Shown here one piece after another: positions 42,470-52,800 of a DNA stretch of 64,000 nt. This DNA comes from Bacillota bacterium. Its GTDB lineage: Bacteria > Bacillota > Sulfobacillia > Sulfobacillales > Sulfobacillaceae. Below the pieces are notes generated by a model that worked only from the letters and a program-made list of their open reading frames with translations, was not told the origin of the DNA and did not search any database. How positions within the stretch are numbered: the stretch's first letter is position 1; each line of letters begins with the position of its first letter. The position numbers and the translations under genes were made by a program. The DNA lies in NCBI GenBank assembly GCA_021797825.1, contig JAJZZA010000002.1:42027-106026 (forward strand), given 5' to 3'.

Positions 42470-43258
42470 GTGCTGAGTCTCCGGATCTTCACCGCGAGTA
42501 TCGGGCTCCCTATCGTGCTGGTGCTGGTTTATTGGGGAGGATGGACGTTTACTATCGGTTTTGCCTTGCTGGCTGCCGCCGGAGCGCTAGAGTTATCCCA
42601 GATGCTGATGTCCCGGGGGATTCTCTTCTTTCCGAGAATTGCGGTGGTGTGGATTGTCGCGTTGTTTATCAGCCGGCAGGTGCCCGGGGTGGCGCCTACG
42701 GAAGTTCTCGCCTTGGGCATGGCGCTCAATGCCGTAGCCGGTGTCATTCTAGGACGTGACGCATCAAGCTTCATGGGGGTTGTCACCACCAGTTGGGCTG
42801 CCCTGTATCTCGGGTACCTGTTTTCCTTTCTGGTGGCGTTGCGCCACCTGCAGGACGGTCTGGCCGCAACGGTCAGTTTTTTCGTGGTGGTCTGGATTAC
42901 CGATACGTTGGCTTTTTTCGTGGGCCGGCGATTTGGTCGAACCAGACTATTGCCTCACGTCAGTCCGAGCAAGACCTGGGCGGGCACGCTGGGGGGCGCG
43001 GCGGGGGCGGTGGCCGGCGGGATTTGCCTGTCGTGGTTTCTGCATGTGACTTGGTGGCAAGGCGGCCTTTTCGGCTTGGTGGTCAGCGGCACCGGCCAAT
43101 TGGGCGACTTGCTCGAGTCGCAACTCAAGCGGTTCACCGGGGTGAAAGATTCGGGGGGACTGTTGCCGGGCCATGGCGGCATCCTGGACCGGTTCGATTC
43201 GGTGTTGTTTGCGTTGCCGTTTGCCTATTATTTATTGAAGAGCCTGGGCATACCCTAA
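42470..43258 (+). CDS. cdsA: Phosphatidate cytidylyltransferase
   Basis: CdsA makes CDP-diacylglycerol from phosphatidic acid and CTP. The 262-residue protein has about seven to eight membrane helices, the segment VSPSKTWAGTLGGAAGA and the CDP-alcohol-synthase signature GDLLESQLKRFTGVKDSGGL followed by LPGHGGILDRFDS. GTG 42470 is chosen because AAAAGGGG precedes it by 9 nt and the protein then starts directly with the first helix. An ATG at 42413 inside uppS is an alternative. Confidence 0.95.
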   Translation: MLSLRIFTASIGLPIVLVLVYWGGWTFTIGFALLAAAGALELSQMLMSRGILFFPRIAVVWIVALFISRQVPGVAPTEVLALGMALNAVAGVILGRDASSFMGVVTTSWAALYLGYLFSFLVALRHLQDGLAATVSFFVVVWITDTLAFFVGRRFGRTRLLPHVSPSKTWAGTLGGAAGAVAGGICLSWFLHVTWWQGGLFGLVVSGTGQLGDLLESQLKRFTGVKDSGGLLPGHGGILDRFDSVLFALPFAYYLLKSLGIP

Positions 43259-43273
43259 ACCGTGGGGTGGGAC

Positions 43274-44329
43274 ATGGAGTCGCGGACCTGGCGGTATTGG
43301 GGAACCGTGCTGTTGTGGATGGGCTTGGGCCTGGTGGCTTATGTGTTTTGGAAATGGTTGGTTGGCTATCTGTTGCCGTTTGTTCTGGCCGCCTTGATAG
43401 CCGGTTTGCTCGAGCCCCTGGCCGACCACCTGGTCGGACGGGGCTGGCCGCGTACTCCGGCGGTGGTGGTAAGTTTGGTGCTTGGTGTCGGGAGTGTCCT
43501 GACCATCATCTTAGCCCTGCTGTCTTTGCTGACGGTGGAACTCTTGCGGCTCTTGCACTCGCTGCCCGAGTACGTTTCCCGTTGGCAGGCGTTTGTCAAC
43601 CAGAACCTGTCCCGGCTCGGTGCGCTCCGGACTTCGCTGGGGATTACGCAAACCGACCTGCATCGCGAAATGGGGTCGCTATACCAGATGGTCGAGTCCG
43701 CGTTGCGAGCGATCTTGTTCACGGCTTTGGCATTGCCCGACAACCTGCTGGTGATGGTGATGGCCTTGGTTGCCGCGTTTTTCCTGATGCGGGACCGGGC
43801 GGCGGTGCATGGTGGGCTGCGGGGGTTGTTGCCACCCGGACTGCGCATGCGGGCGAGCACGCTAAGTAGCGATATCGTGGCGGGGACCCTGGGCTTTGTC
43901 AAAGCCCAGTTGCTGCTGGTGACCACCACCGCGGTCACCACCACCGCAGGGCTGACACTGCTTGGCCAGCACTACGCGGTGCTGGTTGGGCTGGCATCCG
44001 GGGTGTTAGACCTGATTCCCTTTTTGGGACCCACGGTGCTTTTGCTGCCCTGGGCGGGGGCCTTGCTGGCACAAGGACGGCCAGTGGACGGCCTCGAGCT
44101 GCTGGCCGTGCTGACGGCGGTGGGGGTCATTCGCCAACTGTTGGAGCCACGACTGGTGGGCAGTCAAACCGGACTGCATCCACTCGTGGTATTATTTTCA
44201 TTATATCTTGGCATTCGGTTGTTTGGAGGCGTTGGGTTCATTGCCGGTCCCATTTCGGCCATTGTATTGCGGGCGGTCGGCCAGACTATGACCGGCGCGC
44301 CAAACCAGCCGCCAGGGAGGATCGCATGA
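43274..44329 (+). CDS. AI-2E family / YtvI-like membrane protein
   Basis: The 351-residue protein has an N-terminal pair of helices (VLLWMGLGLVAYVFWKWLVG) and GLLEPLADHLVGRGWPRTPA, a large soluble middle segment, and the C-terminal block LIPFLGPTVLLLPWAGALLA with GSQTGLHPLVVLFSLYLGIR and GGVGFIAGPISAIVL. This is the outline of the AI-2E transporter superfamily, which includes the sporulation protein YtvI. No transported substrate is proven for this branch. ATG 43274 has GGGGTGGG upstream. It sits between cdsA and dxr and overlaps dxr by 4 bp, not a usual member of this cluster. Confidence 0.85.
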   Translation: MESRTWRYWGTVLLWMGLGLVAYVFWKWLVGYLLPFVLAALIAGLLEPLADHLVGRGWPRTPAVVVSLVLGVGSVLTIILALLSLLTVELLRLLHSLPEYVSRWQAFVNQNLSRLGALRTSLGITQTDLHREMGSLYQMVESALRAILFTALALPDNLLVMVMALVAAFFLMRDRAAVHGGLRGLLPPGLRMRASTLSSDIVAGTLGFVKAQLLLVTTTAVTTTAGLTLLGQHYAVLVGLASGVLDLIPFLGPTVLLLPWAGALLAQGRPVDGLELLAVLTAVGVIRQLLEPRLVGSQTGLHPLVVLFSLYLGIRLFGGVGFIAGPISAIVLRAVGQTMTGAPNQPPGRIA

Positions 44330-45489
44330 CCACACGACTAATAATCTTAGGCGCGACGGGATCCATCGGCAAGACCGCGGCCGAAGTGATTGCGGCACAT
44401 CCGGACAAGGTGGCTGTCGAAGGACTGGTAGCGCAACGCCAAGCCGATCGCCTCTGGGAGATGGCGCAAACGCTGCACCCGCGGTGGATTGCGTTGACCG
44501 ATGCGGAGGCGGCCGTGGCGCTGAAGACCCGGGCTTATGGTTCTTCGATTCGGGTGTTGGCGGGGTTAGACGACGTTTTGGGCGTGATTGCCGACTCCCC
44601 ATCCGCCAGCGTACTAGCCGCCATGACCGGATTCGCCGGCTTGCTTCCGGCGCTGACTGCCGTAAACCGGGGAATGCCGCTCCTTTTGGCCAACAAAGAG
44701 ACGTTGGTGGCCGCCGGGGACTTGGTGCGCCAAGCCGCCCAGGCCTCGGGTGCGCCGATTATTCCGGTCGACAGCGAACACTCGGCAATTTTTCAGTGCC
44801 TGGCCCTGCCGCAACCTGTCCGGCGCCTTATCTTGACATGTTCGGGAGGCCCGTTTCGGGGATGGACCACCACACAGTTGCAGGATGTGCGGGTGCAAGA
44901 CGCCTTGCAACATCCCAACTGGTCGATGGGCAACAAAATCACCGTTGACTCGGCTACGCTGATGAACAAGGGATTGGAAGTGATTGAGGCGCACCATCTC
45001 TTTGACATGCCGTATGAGCGGATTGAGGTGGTGGTTCATCCGGAGAGCGTGATCCACTCGTTGGTGGAATTTGTCGACGGCGCGACGATGGCGCAACTAG
45101 GCTGGCCGGACATGCGGGTTCCCATCCAGGTCGCGTTATCGTGGCCCCAGCGCTGGCATCTGTCGAGTCCGCCCTTAGATCTGGTCAGCCGGCCGCTGAC
45201 CTTCGAACCGCCCGATGCGGCCAGGTTCCCGGCGCTGGCTCTGGCACGCCAGGCCGGTCTCCGTGGAGGAATCTATCCGGCGGTGCTAAATGCTGCCAAT
45301 GAACAGGCGGTGGCGGCTTTTCTGGCCGGGCGCCTGCCCTTTTTGGCCATCGCCACGGTGGTCGAAACGGTTCTGGAGGGGGTCCGGGAGAACCCGGCGG
45401 TGAGCCAGGTTGAGGTGGTTATGGCCGCCGATGCCTGGGCGCGACGGCAAGCGGACGCAATCATTCTTAGGCGGGGAGGAGTCACATGA
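44326..45489 (+). CDS. dxr: 1-deoxy-D-xylulose-5-phosphate reductoisomerase
   Basis: This is the second enzyme of the MEP isoprenoid pathway: it rearranges and reduces DXP to MEP with NADPH. The 387-residue protein has the nucleotide motif GATGSIG (9-15), LLANKETLVAAG, and the metal-site segments VDSEHSAIFQCL and MNKGLEVIEAHHLF. Further DXR segments are HPNWSMGNKITVDSATL and VVHPESVIHSLVEFVDG. Its start overlaps the preceding gene (ATGA), and its stop overlaps rseP the same way, so the genes are translationally coupled. Confidence 0.98.
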   Translation: MTTRLIILGATGSIGKTAAEVIAAHPDKVAVEGLVAQRQADRLWEMAQTLHPRWIALTDAEAAVALKTRAYGSSIRVLAGLDDVLGVIADSPSASVLAAMTGFAGLLPALTAVNRGMPLLLANKETLVAAGDLVRQAAQASGAPIIPVDSEHSAIFQCLALPQPVRRLILTCSGGPFRGWTTTQLQDVRVQDALQHPNWSMGNKITVDSATLMNKGLEVIEAHHLFDMPYERIEVVVHPESVIHSLVEFVDGATMAQLGWPDMRVPIQVALSWPQRWHLSSPPLDLVSRPLTFEPPDAARFPALALARQAGLRGGIYPAVLNAANEQAVAAFLAGRLPFLAIATVVETVLEGVRENPAVSQVEVVMAADAWARRQADAIILRRGGVT

Positions 45490-46514
45490 CCACACTCGTG
45501 GCGTGGGTTGTTGTCTTTGGGTTGCTGATCGCGATCCACGAATCAGGTCATTTTCTAGTGGCTAAGGCGTTTGGCATGCGCGTCGATGAGTTTTCCTTGG
45601 GGTTTGGGCCCGCCTTGGGCAAGAAACGATTCCGCGAGACGCTGTACGCGCTGCGAGCCATACCCTTGGGCGGTTATGTGCGTCTAGCCGGCATGGAAGC
45701 CAACCGCACGCAGGATCCCCGGGAATTTCCCAATCGTCCTTTATGGCAACGATTTATGGTGATCCTGGCCGGGCCGATGATGAACCTGGCGCTGGCGGCG
45801 GTGCTCTACGGTTTAGCGTTTGGCCCGGTGGGCATCCCGACCCTGACAACCACCGTCGCGCAAACCGTGCCCAAGTATCCGGCTTACGCGGCTGGCGTCC
45901 GCCCGGGTGATCGCATTGTTCGCATCGACCATCAGCCCATTGCCAGTTGGACCCAATTGAAGGCGGCGATTCAACAGCATCAACACCAATCCATGACTGT
46001 GACGCTTTCGCGCGGGGGCAAAACCCAGACCATCTCAGTCCAACCGAAGTGGGATCCGGCCAGCAAGTCGTACATCATCGGAATTCAGCCCGCCACCCGG
46101 CTGGTCCGCCAGAGACCGCTATCCGCCGTGTGGTCCGGCATCCGGCAGACCGTTTTGCTGACCGGCGGCTGGTTCTCTTTTATGGCGGGATTGGTGCAGG
46201 GTCGGGGCGTCGCCCAAGTGGTAGGCCCGGTTGGCATTGCGGTGGCGGTCGGTCGCGCGGCCCAAGCCGGGATGTCCTACCTGGTGGTGCTCTCCGCCGG
46301 ATTGTCGGCCAACCTCGGGTTGTTCAACATCCTTCCCATTCCGGTGCTGGACGGCAGCCGTTTGGCGCTGTTGGCGTTGGAAGGCATCCGGCGCAAGGCC
46401 ATGGATCCGGAGCGAGAAACGTTGATTCACCTGGTGGGCATGGTGGCCCTATTGTTTTTCGTGCTTTTTGTTACCTACCATGATATTGTCCGGTACTTGC
46501 ATAGCGGCGGCTAG
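45486..46514 (+). CDS. rseP: Site-2 intramembrane metalloprotease RseP/RasP
   Basis: The 342-residue protease has the zinc motif HESGH at 18-22 in the first helix, followed by GMRVDEFSLGFGPALGKKRF and RAIPLGGYVRLAGME. A PDZ domain sits at about 120-185 (GVRPGDRIVRIDHQPIASW). The third active-site element is NILPIPVLDGSR. Such proteases cleave anti-sigma factors and leftover signal peptides within the membrane. The ATG overlaps dxr by 4 bp. A 19-bp palindrome covers its stop codon. Confidence 0.96.
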   Translation: MTTLVAWVVVFGLLIAIHESGHFLVAKAFGMRVDEFSLGFGPALGKKRFRETLYALRAIPLGGYVRLAGMEANRTQDPREFPNRPLWQRFMVILAGPMMNLALAAVLYGLAFGPVGIPTLTTTVAQTVPKYPAYAAGVRPGDRIVRIDHQPIASWTQLKAAIQQHQHQSMTVTLSRGGKTQTISVQPKWDPASKSYIIGIQPATRLVRQRPLSAVWSGIRQTVLLTGGWFSFMAGLVQGRGVAQVVGPVGIAVAVGRAAQAGMSYLVVLSAGLSANLGLFNILPIPVLDGSRLALLALEGIRRKAMDPERETLIHLVGMVALLFFVLFVTYHDIVRYLHSGG

Positions 46515-46554
46515 TCAAAGGCGGTTTTAACCCCGCCGCCTTTGACTAGCCGCC
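46506..46554 (+). terminator. 19-bp perfect inverted repeat spanning the rseP stop
   Basis: The arm 46506-46524 is perfectly complementary to 46536-46554, with an 11-nt loop containing TTTTAA. The stop TAG of rseP lies in the left arm. There is no T run after it. It could end or attenuate transcription between rseP and ispG, or protect the 3' end of the message. Confidence 0.6.
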
Positions 46555-46624
46555 CTGTCTTACCGCATGTTAAGATGAGGGCGGCTTACACAGGGGATGT
46601 CACACGATCCGGGGGGAGGAAGTC

Positions 46625-47710
46625 ATGACGACAAAAGCCGTGCGAGTCCGAGATCTGCAAATTGGCGGCGGAGCTCCGGTGGTGGTACAGACCATGACCA
46701 AAACCGACACGCGCGATGTGGCCGGGACGGTTGACGAAATCTTGCGCTATCGCGACGTCGGCTGCGAACTGGTGCGCGTGGCCGTGCCCGATCAGGAAGC
46801 GGCCGCCGCGGTTCGGGAGATTGTCCGCCGCTCTCCGATTCCGGTGGTGGCGGATATCCATTTCGATTACCGCCTGGCCTTAGCCGTCATTCGCAATGGC
46901 ATCGACAAACTGCGGCTTAATCCCGGAAACATCGGGGCGCGCGACCGGGTCGAAGAAGTGGTGCGCGCGGCCAAGGAGCGGAACATTCCAATCCGGATTG
47001 GCGTCAATTCCGGGTCAATCGAAAAGAGCCTGTTGGCGGACATGGGGCGCACGGCTGAAGCCATGGTGAAATCCGCGGCCGAACACATCAAAATCCTCAA
47101 TGATCTGGACTATGACAACATTGTGGTATCGCTCAAGGCCTCCGACGTCCCCACCATGCTGGCGGCCAATCGGCTCATGGCCAAGACCTTTCCATATCCG
47201 CTTCACCTGGGGGTGACGGAAGCGGGCACACTGAGCCAAGGCACCATCAAGTCGGCGGTGGGGTTGGGAATCCTTTTGGCCGAAGGGGTCGGCGATACTA
47301 TCCGGGTTTCGCTCACCGCTCCGGGAGAAGAGGAGATCCGGGTCGCCTGGGAGATCCTGAAGAGCCTGAAATTGCGCAACCGCGGCGCCAATATTGTGGC
47401 CTGCCCGACATGCGGACGCTTGCAGTTTGACATGTGGCCGGTGACCGACGAACTGGAACGGCGCTTGGCGACCATTGCCGAACCCATCAGCGTGGCGGTG
47501 ATGGGTTGCGCCGTCAACGGGCCGGGGGAAGCCCGGGAAGCGGACGTGGGATTGGCCGGCGGGAAAAACATGGGGCTCATTTTTCGTCACGGCAAGATTG
47601 TTCGCAAGGTCGACCAGCAAGACATGGTTGAGGAGCTCTGGAAAGAGATTCAAGACGCTGCTGAGGAGGTTCGCTCAGTTGGAAAACGTGCTGAAGGAGA
47701 TCACCCCTAA
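46625..47710 (+). CDS. ispG: 4-hydroxy-3-methylbut-2-en-1-yl diphosphate synthase
   Basis: IspG (GcpE) is the 4Fe-4S enzyme of the MEP pathway that converts MEcPP to HMBPP. The 361-residue protein has RDLQIGGGAPVVVQTMTKTD-like opening (VQTMTKTDTRDVAGT), PVVADIHFDYRLAL, LRLNPGNIG and HLGVTEAGT. The cluster ligands are in IVACPTCGRLQFD and VMGCAVNGPGEA. ATG 46625 is preceded by GGGGGGAGGAAG. proS begins within its last 32 bp. Confidence 0.97.
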   Translation: MTTKAVRVRDLQIGGGAPVVVQTMTKTDTRDVAGTVDEILRYRDVGCELVRVAVPDQEAAAAVREIVRRSPIPVVADIHFDYRLALAVIRNGIDKLRLNPGNIGARDRVEEVVRAAKERNIPIRIGVNSGSIEKSLLADMGRTAEAMVKSAAEHIKILNDLDYDNIVVSLKASDVPTMLAANRLMAKTFPYPLHLGVTEAGTLSQGTIKSAVGLGILLAEGVGDTIRVSLTAPGEEEIRVAWEILKSLKLRNRGANIVACPTCGRLQFDMWPVTDELERRLATIAEPISVAVMGCAVNGPGEAREADVGLAGGKNMGLIFRHGKIVRKVDQQDMVEELWKEIQDAAEEVRSVGKRAEGDHP

Positions 47711-49109
47711 GTCAATTGATTACTCTCAGTGGTACGTCGACGTGATTCGCAAGGCCGACATGGTGGACTATTCCCCGGTCAAGGGTTTTATGGTAATGAA
47801 ACCCTACAGCTATCGGGTGTGGGAATTTATCCAGGCGGCGATGAATACGCGCTTTCGGGCAACCGGACACGAGAACGCCTATTTTCCTCTGCTCATTCCC
47901 GAACACCTGCTGCAGCGCGAGGCCAAACACGTCGAGGGCTTTTCGGCCGAGGTGGCCTGGGTCACGCACGGGGGATCAGAATTGCTGGCCGAACGGCTCG
48001 CGGTGCGTCCCACCTCCGAAACCATTGTCGGCGCCATGTATTCGAAATGGATCCAATCCTACCGCGACCTGCCCGTGCTCATGAATCAGTGGTCCAACGT
48101 GGTGCGCTGGGAGAAATCGACGCGTCCCTTTCTGCGCACGACCGAGTTTCTCTGGCAGGAAGGACACACCGTCCACCGGACCGCGGATGAGGCCGAACGC
48201 GAGACCCGGCAACAGCTCGAGATCTACCGCGAAGTGATTGAAGGGGAATTGGCGATCCCCGTCGTCGCGGGCGTCAAAAGCGCCGGTGAGCGGTTCGCCG
48301 GAGCCGTGGAAACCTACACTTTGGAGGCCTTGATGAGCGACGGTCGGGCCTTGCAGATTGCCACTTCGCATTTTTTGGGGCAAAATTTTGCGCGGGCTTT
48401 TGACATTCAATTTCTCGATGAAGATGGTACCCTGAAATATGGATGGACCACCTCTTGGGGGAGCTCGACCCGCATGATTGGGGGGCTCATCATGGTTCAT
48501 GGCGATGATCGGGGCCTGCGAATGCCTCCGCGGGTTGCGCCCATTCAAGTCGTGATCATCCCGATTGGCCGGGGCGCGGACGGCAAGGCGGTTCACGCCC
48601 GTTGCCGGGCACTGGCGGACGAACTGGGATCGATTGCGCGCGTCCGGCTCGACGACCGCCCGGAATACACTCCGGGCTACAAGTATAACGACTGGGAGAT
48701 GCGGGGCGTGCCGCTGCGGATTGAGGTCGGCCCGCGCGATCTGAAGGCGGAGCAGGTGGTCATTGCGCGCCGGGATACCGGCCAGAAGACGACGGTAGCC
48801 CTGGCCGAGCTCCCATCCACGGTGGCGCGACTCTTGGATGAGGTGCAACAGGAATTGTTTCGCCAGGCGTCCGAGTACCGGGGGCGGGAGACGTATACCA
48901 TCTCCCGCTGTCAAGAGGCCGACGCGCACGGTTACCGCGGGTTCTTTCGCGGAGGATGGTGTGGCTCGGAAGCGTGCGCGGACTCACTAAAAATCGAAAC
49001 CGGGATGACCATCCGATGCTTACCCTTAGAGCCCGAGTCCAACCAAGCGTCATGTGCGATGTGCGGTGCCACGAGTCGGCAGCAGGTGCTATTGGCCCGT
49101 GCCTACTAA
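47679..49109 (+). CDS. proS: Prolyl-tRNA synthetase, short (ProS type 3) form
   Basis: The 476-residue class II synthetase has KSIDYSQWYVDVIRKADMVD, PVKGFMVMKPYSYRVWE, motif 2 in VVRWEKSTRPFLRTTEFLWQ with EGHTVH, and motif 3 in GLIMVHGDDRGLRMPPR. The anticodon-binding domain has PEYTPGYKYNDWEMRGVPLR. The C-terminal zinc-type Cys pairs (WCGSEAC and CAMCG) mark the archaeal/eukaryotic-type lineage, not the long bacterial type with an editing insert. TTG 47679 is chosen because GAGGAGG is 9 nt upstream; GTG 47688 is farther. A tRNA-Pro gene is also in this window. Confidence 0.96.
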   Translation: MENVLKEITPKSIDYSQWYVDVIRKADMVDYSPVKGFMVMKPYSYRVWEFIQAAMNTRFRATGHENAYFPLLIPEHLLQREAKHVEGFSAEVAWVTHGGSELLAERLAVRPTSETIVGAMYSKWIQSYRDLPVLMNQWSNVVRWEKSTRPFLRTTEFLWQEGHTVHRTADEAERETRQQLEIYREVIEGELAIPVVAGVKSAGERFAGAVETYTLEALMSDGRALQIATSHFLGQNFARAFDIQFLDEDGTLKYGWTTSWGSSTRMIGGLIMVHGDDRGLRMPPRVAPIQVVIIPIGRGADGKAVHARCRALADELGSIARVRLDDRPEYTPGYKYNDWEMRGVPLRIEVGPRDLKAEQVVIARRDTGQKTTVALAELPSTVARLLDEVQQELFRQASEYRGRETYTISRCQEADAHGYRGFFRGGWCGSEACADSLKIETGMTIRCLPLEPESNQASCAMCGATSRQQVLLARAY

Positions 49110-49192
49110 ATGCTTGCGACCCAAACCCGCCACCGGGGTGGGAGGGAGGGAGGAGCGGCGGCCGGATTTGCGCGAGGCCGCCCCACGCCGTG

Positions 49193-49828
49193 ATGTCAGG
49201 CCGCGTGGCCGTGATTGTTCCGGCCTATAATGAAGAATGCAATATTGGAGCCGTCCTCGCGGTTCTCAAACAAGTTCAGGAAGTGGACGAGATCGTGGTG
49301 GTCAACGACGGCTCGACCGACGGCACCTCGGCGGTCGCCCGCAACCACGGCGTCACGCTGGTCGACATGCGGGAGAATCATGGCAAGGGGGCCGCTTTAA
49401 AGGCCGGCGCGGAAGTGGCACGCGCCGACATCCTGTTGTTTTTGGACGCCGACCTTCTGGGCTTAACCCCCCAGCATGTGCATGAATTGCTGGCGCCGGT
49501 CCTGTCCGGCGAGTCGGAGTCCACCGTCGGAATCTTCGATGGCGGCCGCACGTCCACCGACTGGGCGCAGGCCTTGGCTCCCTTTTTGTCCGGCCAACGG
49601 GCCATCCGGCGGCAATTGTTGACCAATGTGGAGCACATGGACGGAACCGGTTACGGCATCGAATTGTTTTTGCACCATCAACTGAAACGCATGGGCAAAG
49701 CGCCCAAAGAAGTCGTGCTGAAAGACGTTTCGCAGGTGCTAAAAGAAGAGAAATTGGGATTGGTCAAAGGGTTTTCCGCCCGCATGCGCATGTATTGGGA
49801 GATTATCCGGGAAATACCCCGATTGTAG
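49193..49828 (+). CDS. GT2-family glycosyltransferase
   Basis: The 211-residue GT-A-fold protein has VAVIVPAYNEECNIGAVLAV, IVVVNDGSTDGTSAV, DMRENHGKGAALKAGAEVA and the metal-binding FLDADLLGL (DxD-like). Only the catalytic domain is present, with no membrane helices, similar to dolichol-phosphate-mannose-synthase-like proteins. The acceptor is unknown. ATG 49193 is the first start near the domain; GTG 49190 is adjacent and neither has a good ribosome site. It lies between proS and polC, where it is not part of the classical cluster. Confidence 0.83.
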   Translation: MSGRVAVIVPAYNEECNIGAVLAVLKQVQEVDEIVVVNDGSTDGTSAVARNHGVTLVDMRENHGKGAALKAGAEVARADILLFLDADLLGLTPQHVHELLAPVLSGESESTVGIFDGGRTSTDWAQALAPFLSGQRAIRRQLLTNVEHMDGTGYGIELFLHHQLKRMGKAPKEVVLKDVSQVLKEEKLGLVKGFSARMRMYWEIIREIPRL

Positions 49829-49854
49829 CGACAATGGCCTCAGGGGGGAACACG

Positions 49855-52800
49855 GTGCGTTTGGAAGCGTGGTGGAGTGAAGCGGGCGTGCGCCCGATCC
49901 GCTTTGAACCGCTCCTGGTGGCTCGAGACGGGGAGCGGATTTCCGTCCAAATTGCGTCCCGAGACCGGGGTGACGAAGCCTGGTGCGAACGGTTGGCGCA
50001 GCAATTGTCCACCGAATGGGGATGCCGGGTGGAGGTGGTGGAGTACCCCTGGCCCGCCGATCCGGTTGACCGGGTGTTGGCTATCTGGACCCTTACCGGC
50101 AACCGTTTAGCGGGCCTCATTGGCCGTGACCGGTTGACGTTTGGGCCGGGCGGCCTGCTGTGCCGGTTTCCCAATCCGATTGCCGAGAGTCTGTTTCGGC
50201 AATGGGGGGGCTTGCCGCGCATGCGGCGCCTCTGGCCCCAACTGCCGGAATGGCAACAAACCGTCGAGACCCCGCCGCCCGCCCGGCCGGCACCGCCGGA
50301 GGCAGTCATCATGGTCCGGGAACCGGTTTCCCGGGGGATCGGGCAAGGCGTTCCGGCGGGCGAGCCGATCCCGCTGAACGCGTTGCCTTCCAGCGGGCAC
50401 GTCACGGTTCGTGGCCAAATCATCAATGTGTCCGTGCGTTCCGGCCGTGACGGCCTGCGCCATCTGCTGGCTACCATCAGCGACGGTCAAGGAGCCATCC
50501 GCGTGCGCGTCAGCGACCGGCGCAAGGAGCCGCCGGTCGACCAAAGCCTGCTGCAGCCAGGGTCCTGGATAAAGGCCGCCGGGATCCTGGAGCAGGACAA
50601 GTTTACCGATGAAACGGTTGTGCGCATCCGGGACGCGGGTCGCGACTCGGGACCTCCGGCGCTGGCCGACGGTGAATGGGGACCGCGGGTCGAATTGCAC
50701 AGCCATACCAAAATGAGCGCCATGGACGGCATCACCTCGCTGCGCGACCTGTTCTTCCTGGCCCGGGAGCTAGGACACCCGGCATTGGCGATTGTCGACC
50801 ACGGGGTCTTGCAAACGTACCCGGAAGCCGAGCATCTGGCCCAAGAAACGGGGATCAAGGCGATTTACGGGGTGGAAGTCAACATGGTGGAGGACGCGGT
50901 GGCTCCGCTGACCGGCGGCCCCTTGCGAGCGCCCTGGGGTGCGGTGCCGGTGGTGGTGGTGGATGTCGAGACCACCGGCCTGAGCCCGCGCTCGCATGAC
51001 ATCATTGAAATCGGCGCGGCTAAGGTGATCGCGGGAGAGATTGTCGACACCTTTCACCGCATGGTGCGTCCGACCCGCGCGGTTTCGCAGACCGCTCTCC
51101 AGATTACCGGAATCCAGCCGGAAGAGTTGTCAAAGGCCCCCGACCTGGCAGGAGTCTTCGCGGACTTTGCGGCATTTGCCGACGGTTCCGTACTGGCGGC
51201 CCACAATGCGCGCTTTGACATGGGTTTCTTGCGTGCGGCTCAGGCGCAGCGGGAAGGGGGGGACGCATGGGAGGTGCCCGTGTTGGACACGCTCGCGCTG
51301 GCTCGCATTACGATTCCGGGTCTTAAGAGTTACGGGCTGGGTCCGTTGAGCGCACACCTCAAAATTCCGCTGTCGCAGCATCACCGGGCACTGGCTGATG
51401 CGGAGGCGACCGCACATCTGTTGTCTCGGCTTTTGGCCATGGTCGGTGAACCCTGGACCGAGGCCCGTTTAAGAGCATCCCATCCGTTGTCCCATACCGT
51501 GGCGAGGCCGGTGCCGGTGGTGCTGCTGCTCCGTCATGGGTCGGCGCTGGCGGATTTGTATCGGTTGGTCTCCGACTCGCACCTGAAGTATTTTCACCGC
51601 GTGCCGCGGGTGCCGCGAAGCCTGGTGGAGGCGGGGCGAGCCGGATGGTGGGTGGGATCGCCGGCGCACGGCGGAGAGGTGCAGGATGCCTTGTTGCGCC
51701 ACGCATCCCCCGTCGAGTTGGATGAGATCGCGGCCTTTTACGATTATTGGGAGGTCGCCCCGCCGGACGCCTGCAAAACCCTCGCCCGCGAAGAGCATCT
51801 CGACGGAGAGGAGCCGGTTCGGCAATGGACACGCGACCTGATTCACCTTGGGCGAAGGCTCGCGCGGACGGTGGTGGCCGTGTCCGACACGCATTATCTA
51901 CGGCCTGACGACCGCATCTACCGGGACATTTTGGCGGCAACCGCCAAAGGCGAGCTGCATGACGCCGGTGAAGAGTTGCACTACCGGACCAGCGGGGAAA
52001 TGCAGGCCGCCTTCGCCTGGTTGCCGGAAGACGACCGGCGCTGGGTCATCCATGATGCCCCTTTGTCACTGGCCGAAAGTGTGCCCGTGATCAAACCGGT
52101 GCCGGACGGATTGTATGCGCCAACCCTTCCCGAAGCCGAGCGGGTGGTAAGCCAAATGCCATTAGCCCGGGCCCGGGAGTTATATGGCGAGGAGCTCGAC
52201 CCGGTCATCACGGCACGCTTGGAAAAGGAAATTCGGTCGATAGTCGACAACGGATTTGCCAGCATCTACTACACCGCCCACCGCCTGGTCAAGAAATCTC
52301 TGGACGATGGGTATCTGGTCGGATCCCGCGGATCGGTCGGCTCCTCTTTGGTGGCCACCTTGCTCAACATTACCGAAGTCAATCCCTTGCCCCCGCACTA
52401 CCGGTGTCCACATTGCCGTTTCACGGAATTTGTCCACGACGATCGCATCGGATCGGGATATGACTTGCCCGCCCGCCCGTGTCCGCAATGCGGGACCGCG
52501 CTGGTGGGGGACGGCCAGGACATCCCGTTCGAAACCTTTTTGGGTTTCGAAGGCGACAAGGTTCCAGACATCGACCTCAACTTTTCGGGCGAATATCAGA
52601 GCGAGATTCACCGCTATACCGAAGAATTGTTTGGCCGGGGGTACGTGTTTCGGGCCGGCACGATTGCCACCGTCGCCGAAAAAACCGCCTACGGTTTGGT
52701 GCGGGCCTGGGCTCGTGAGCATGCCAAGGAGCTGACGCCCGCCGAGGTGGAATGGCTAGCCGCCGGCATTACCGGGGTTAAGCGCACGACCGGCCAACAT

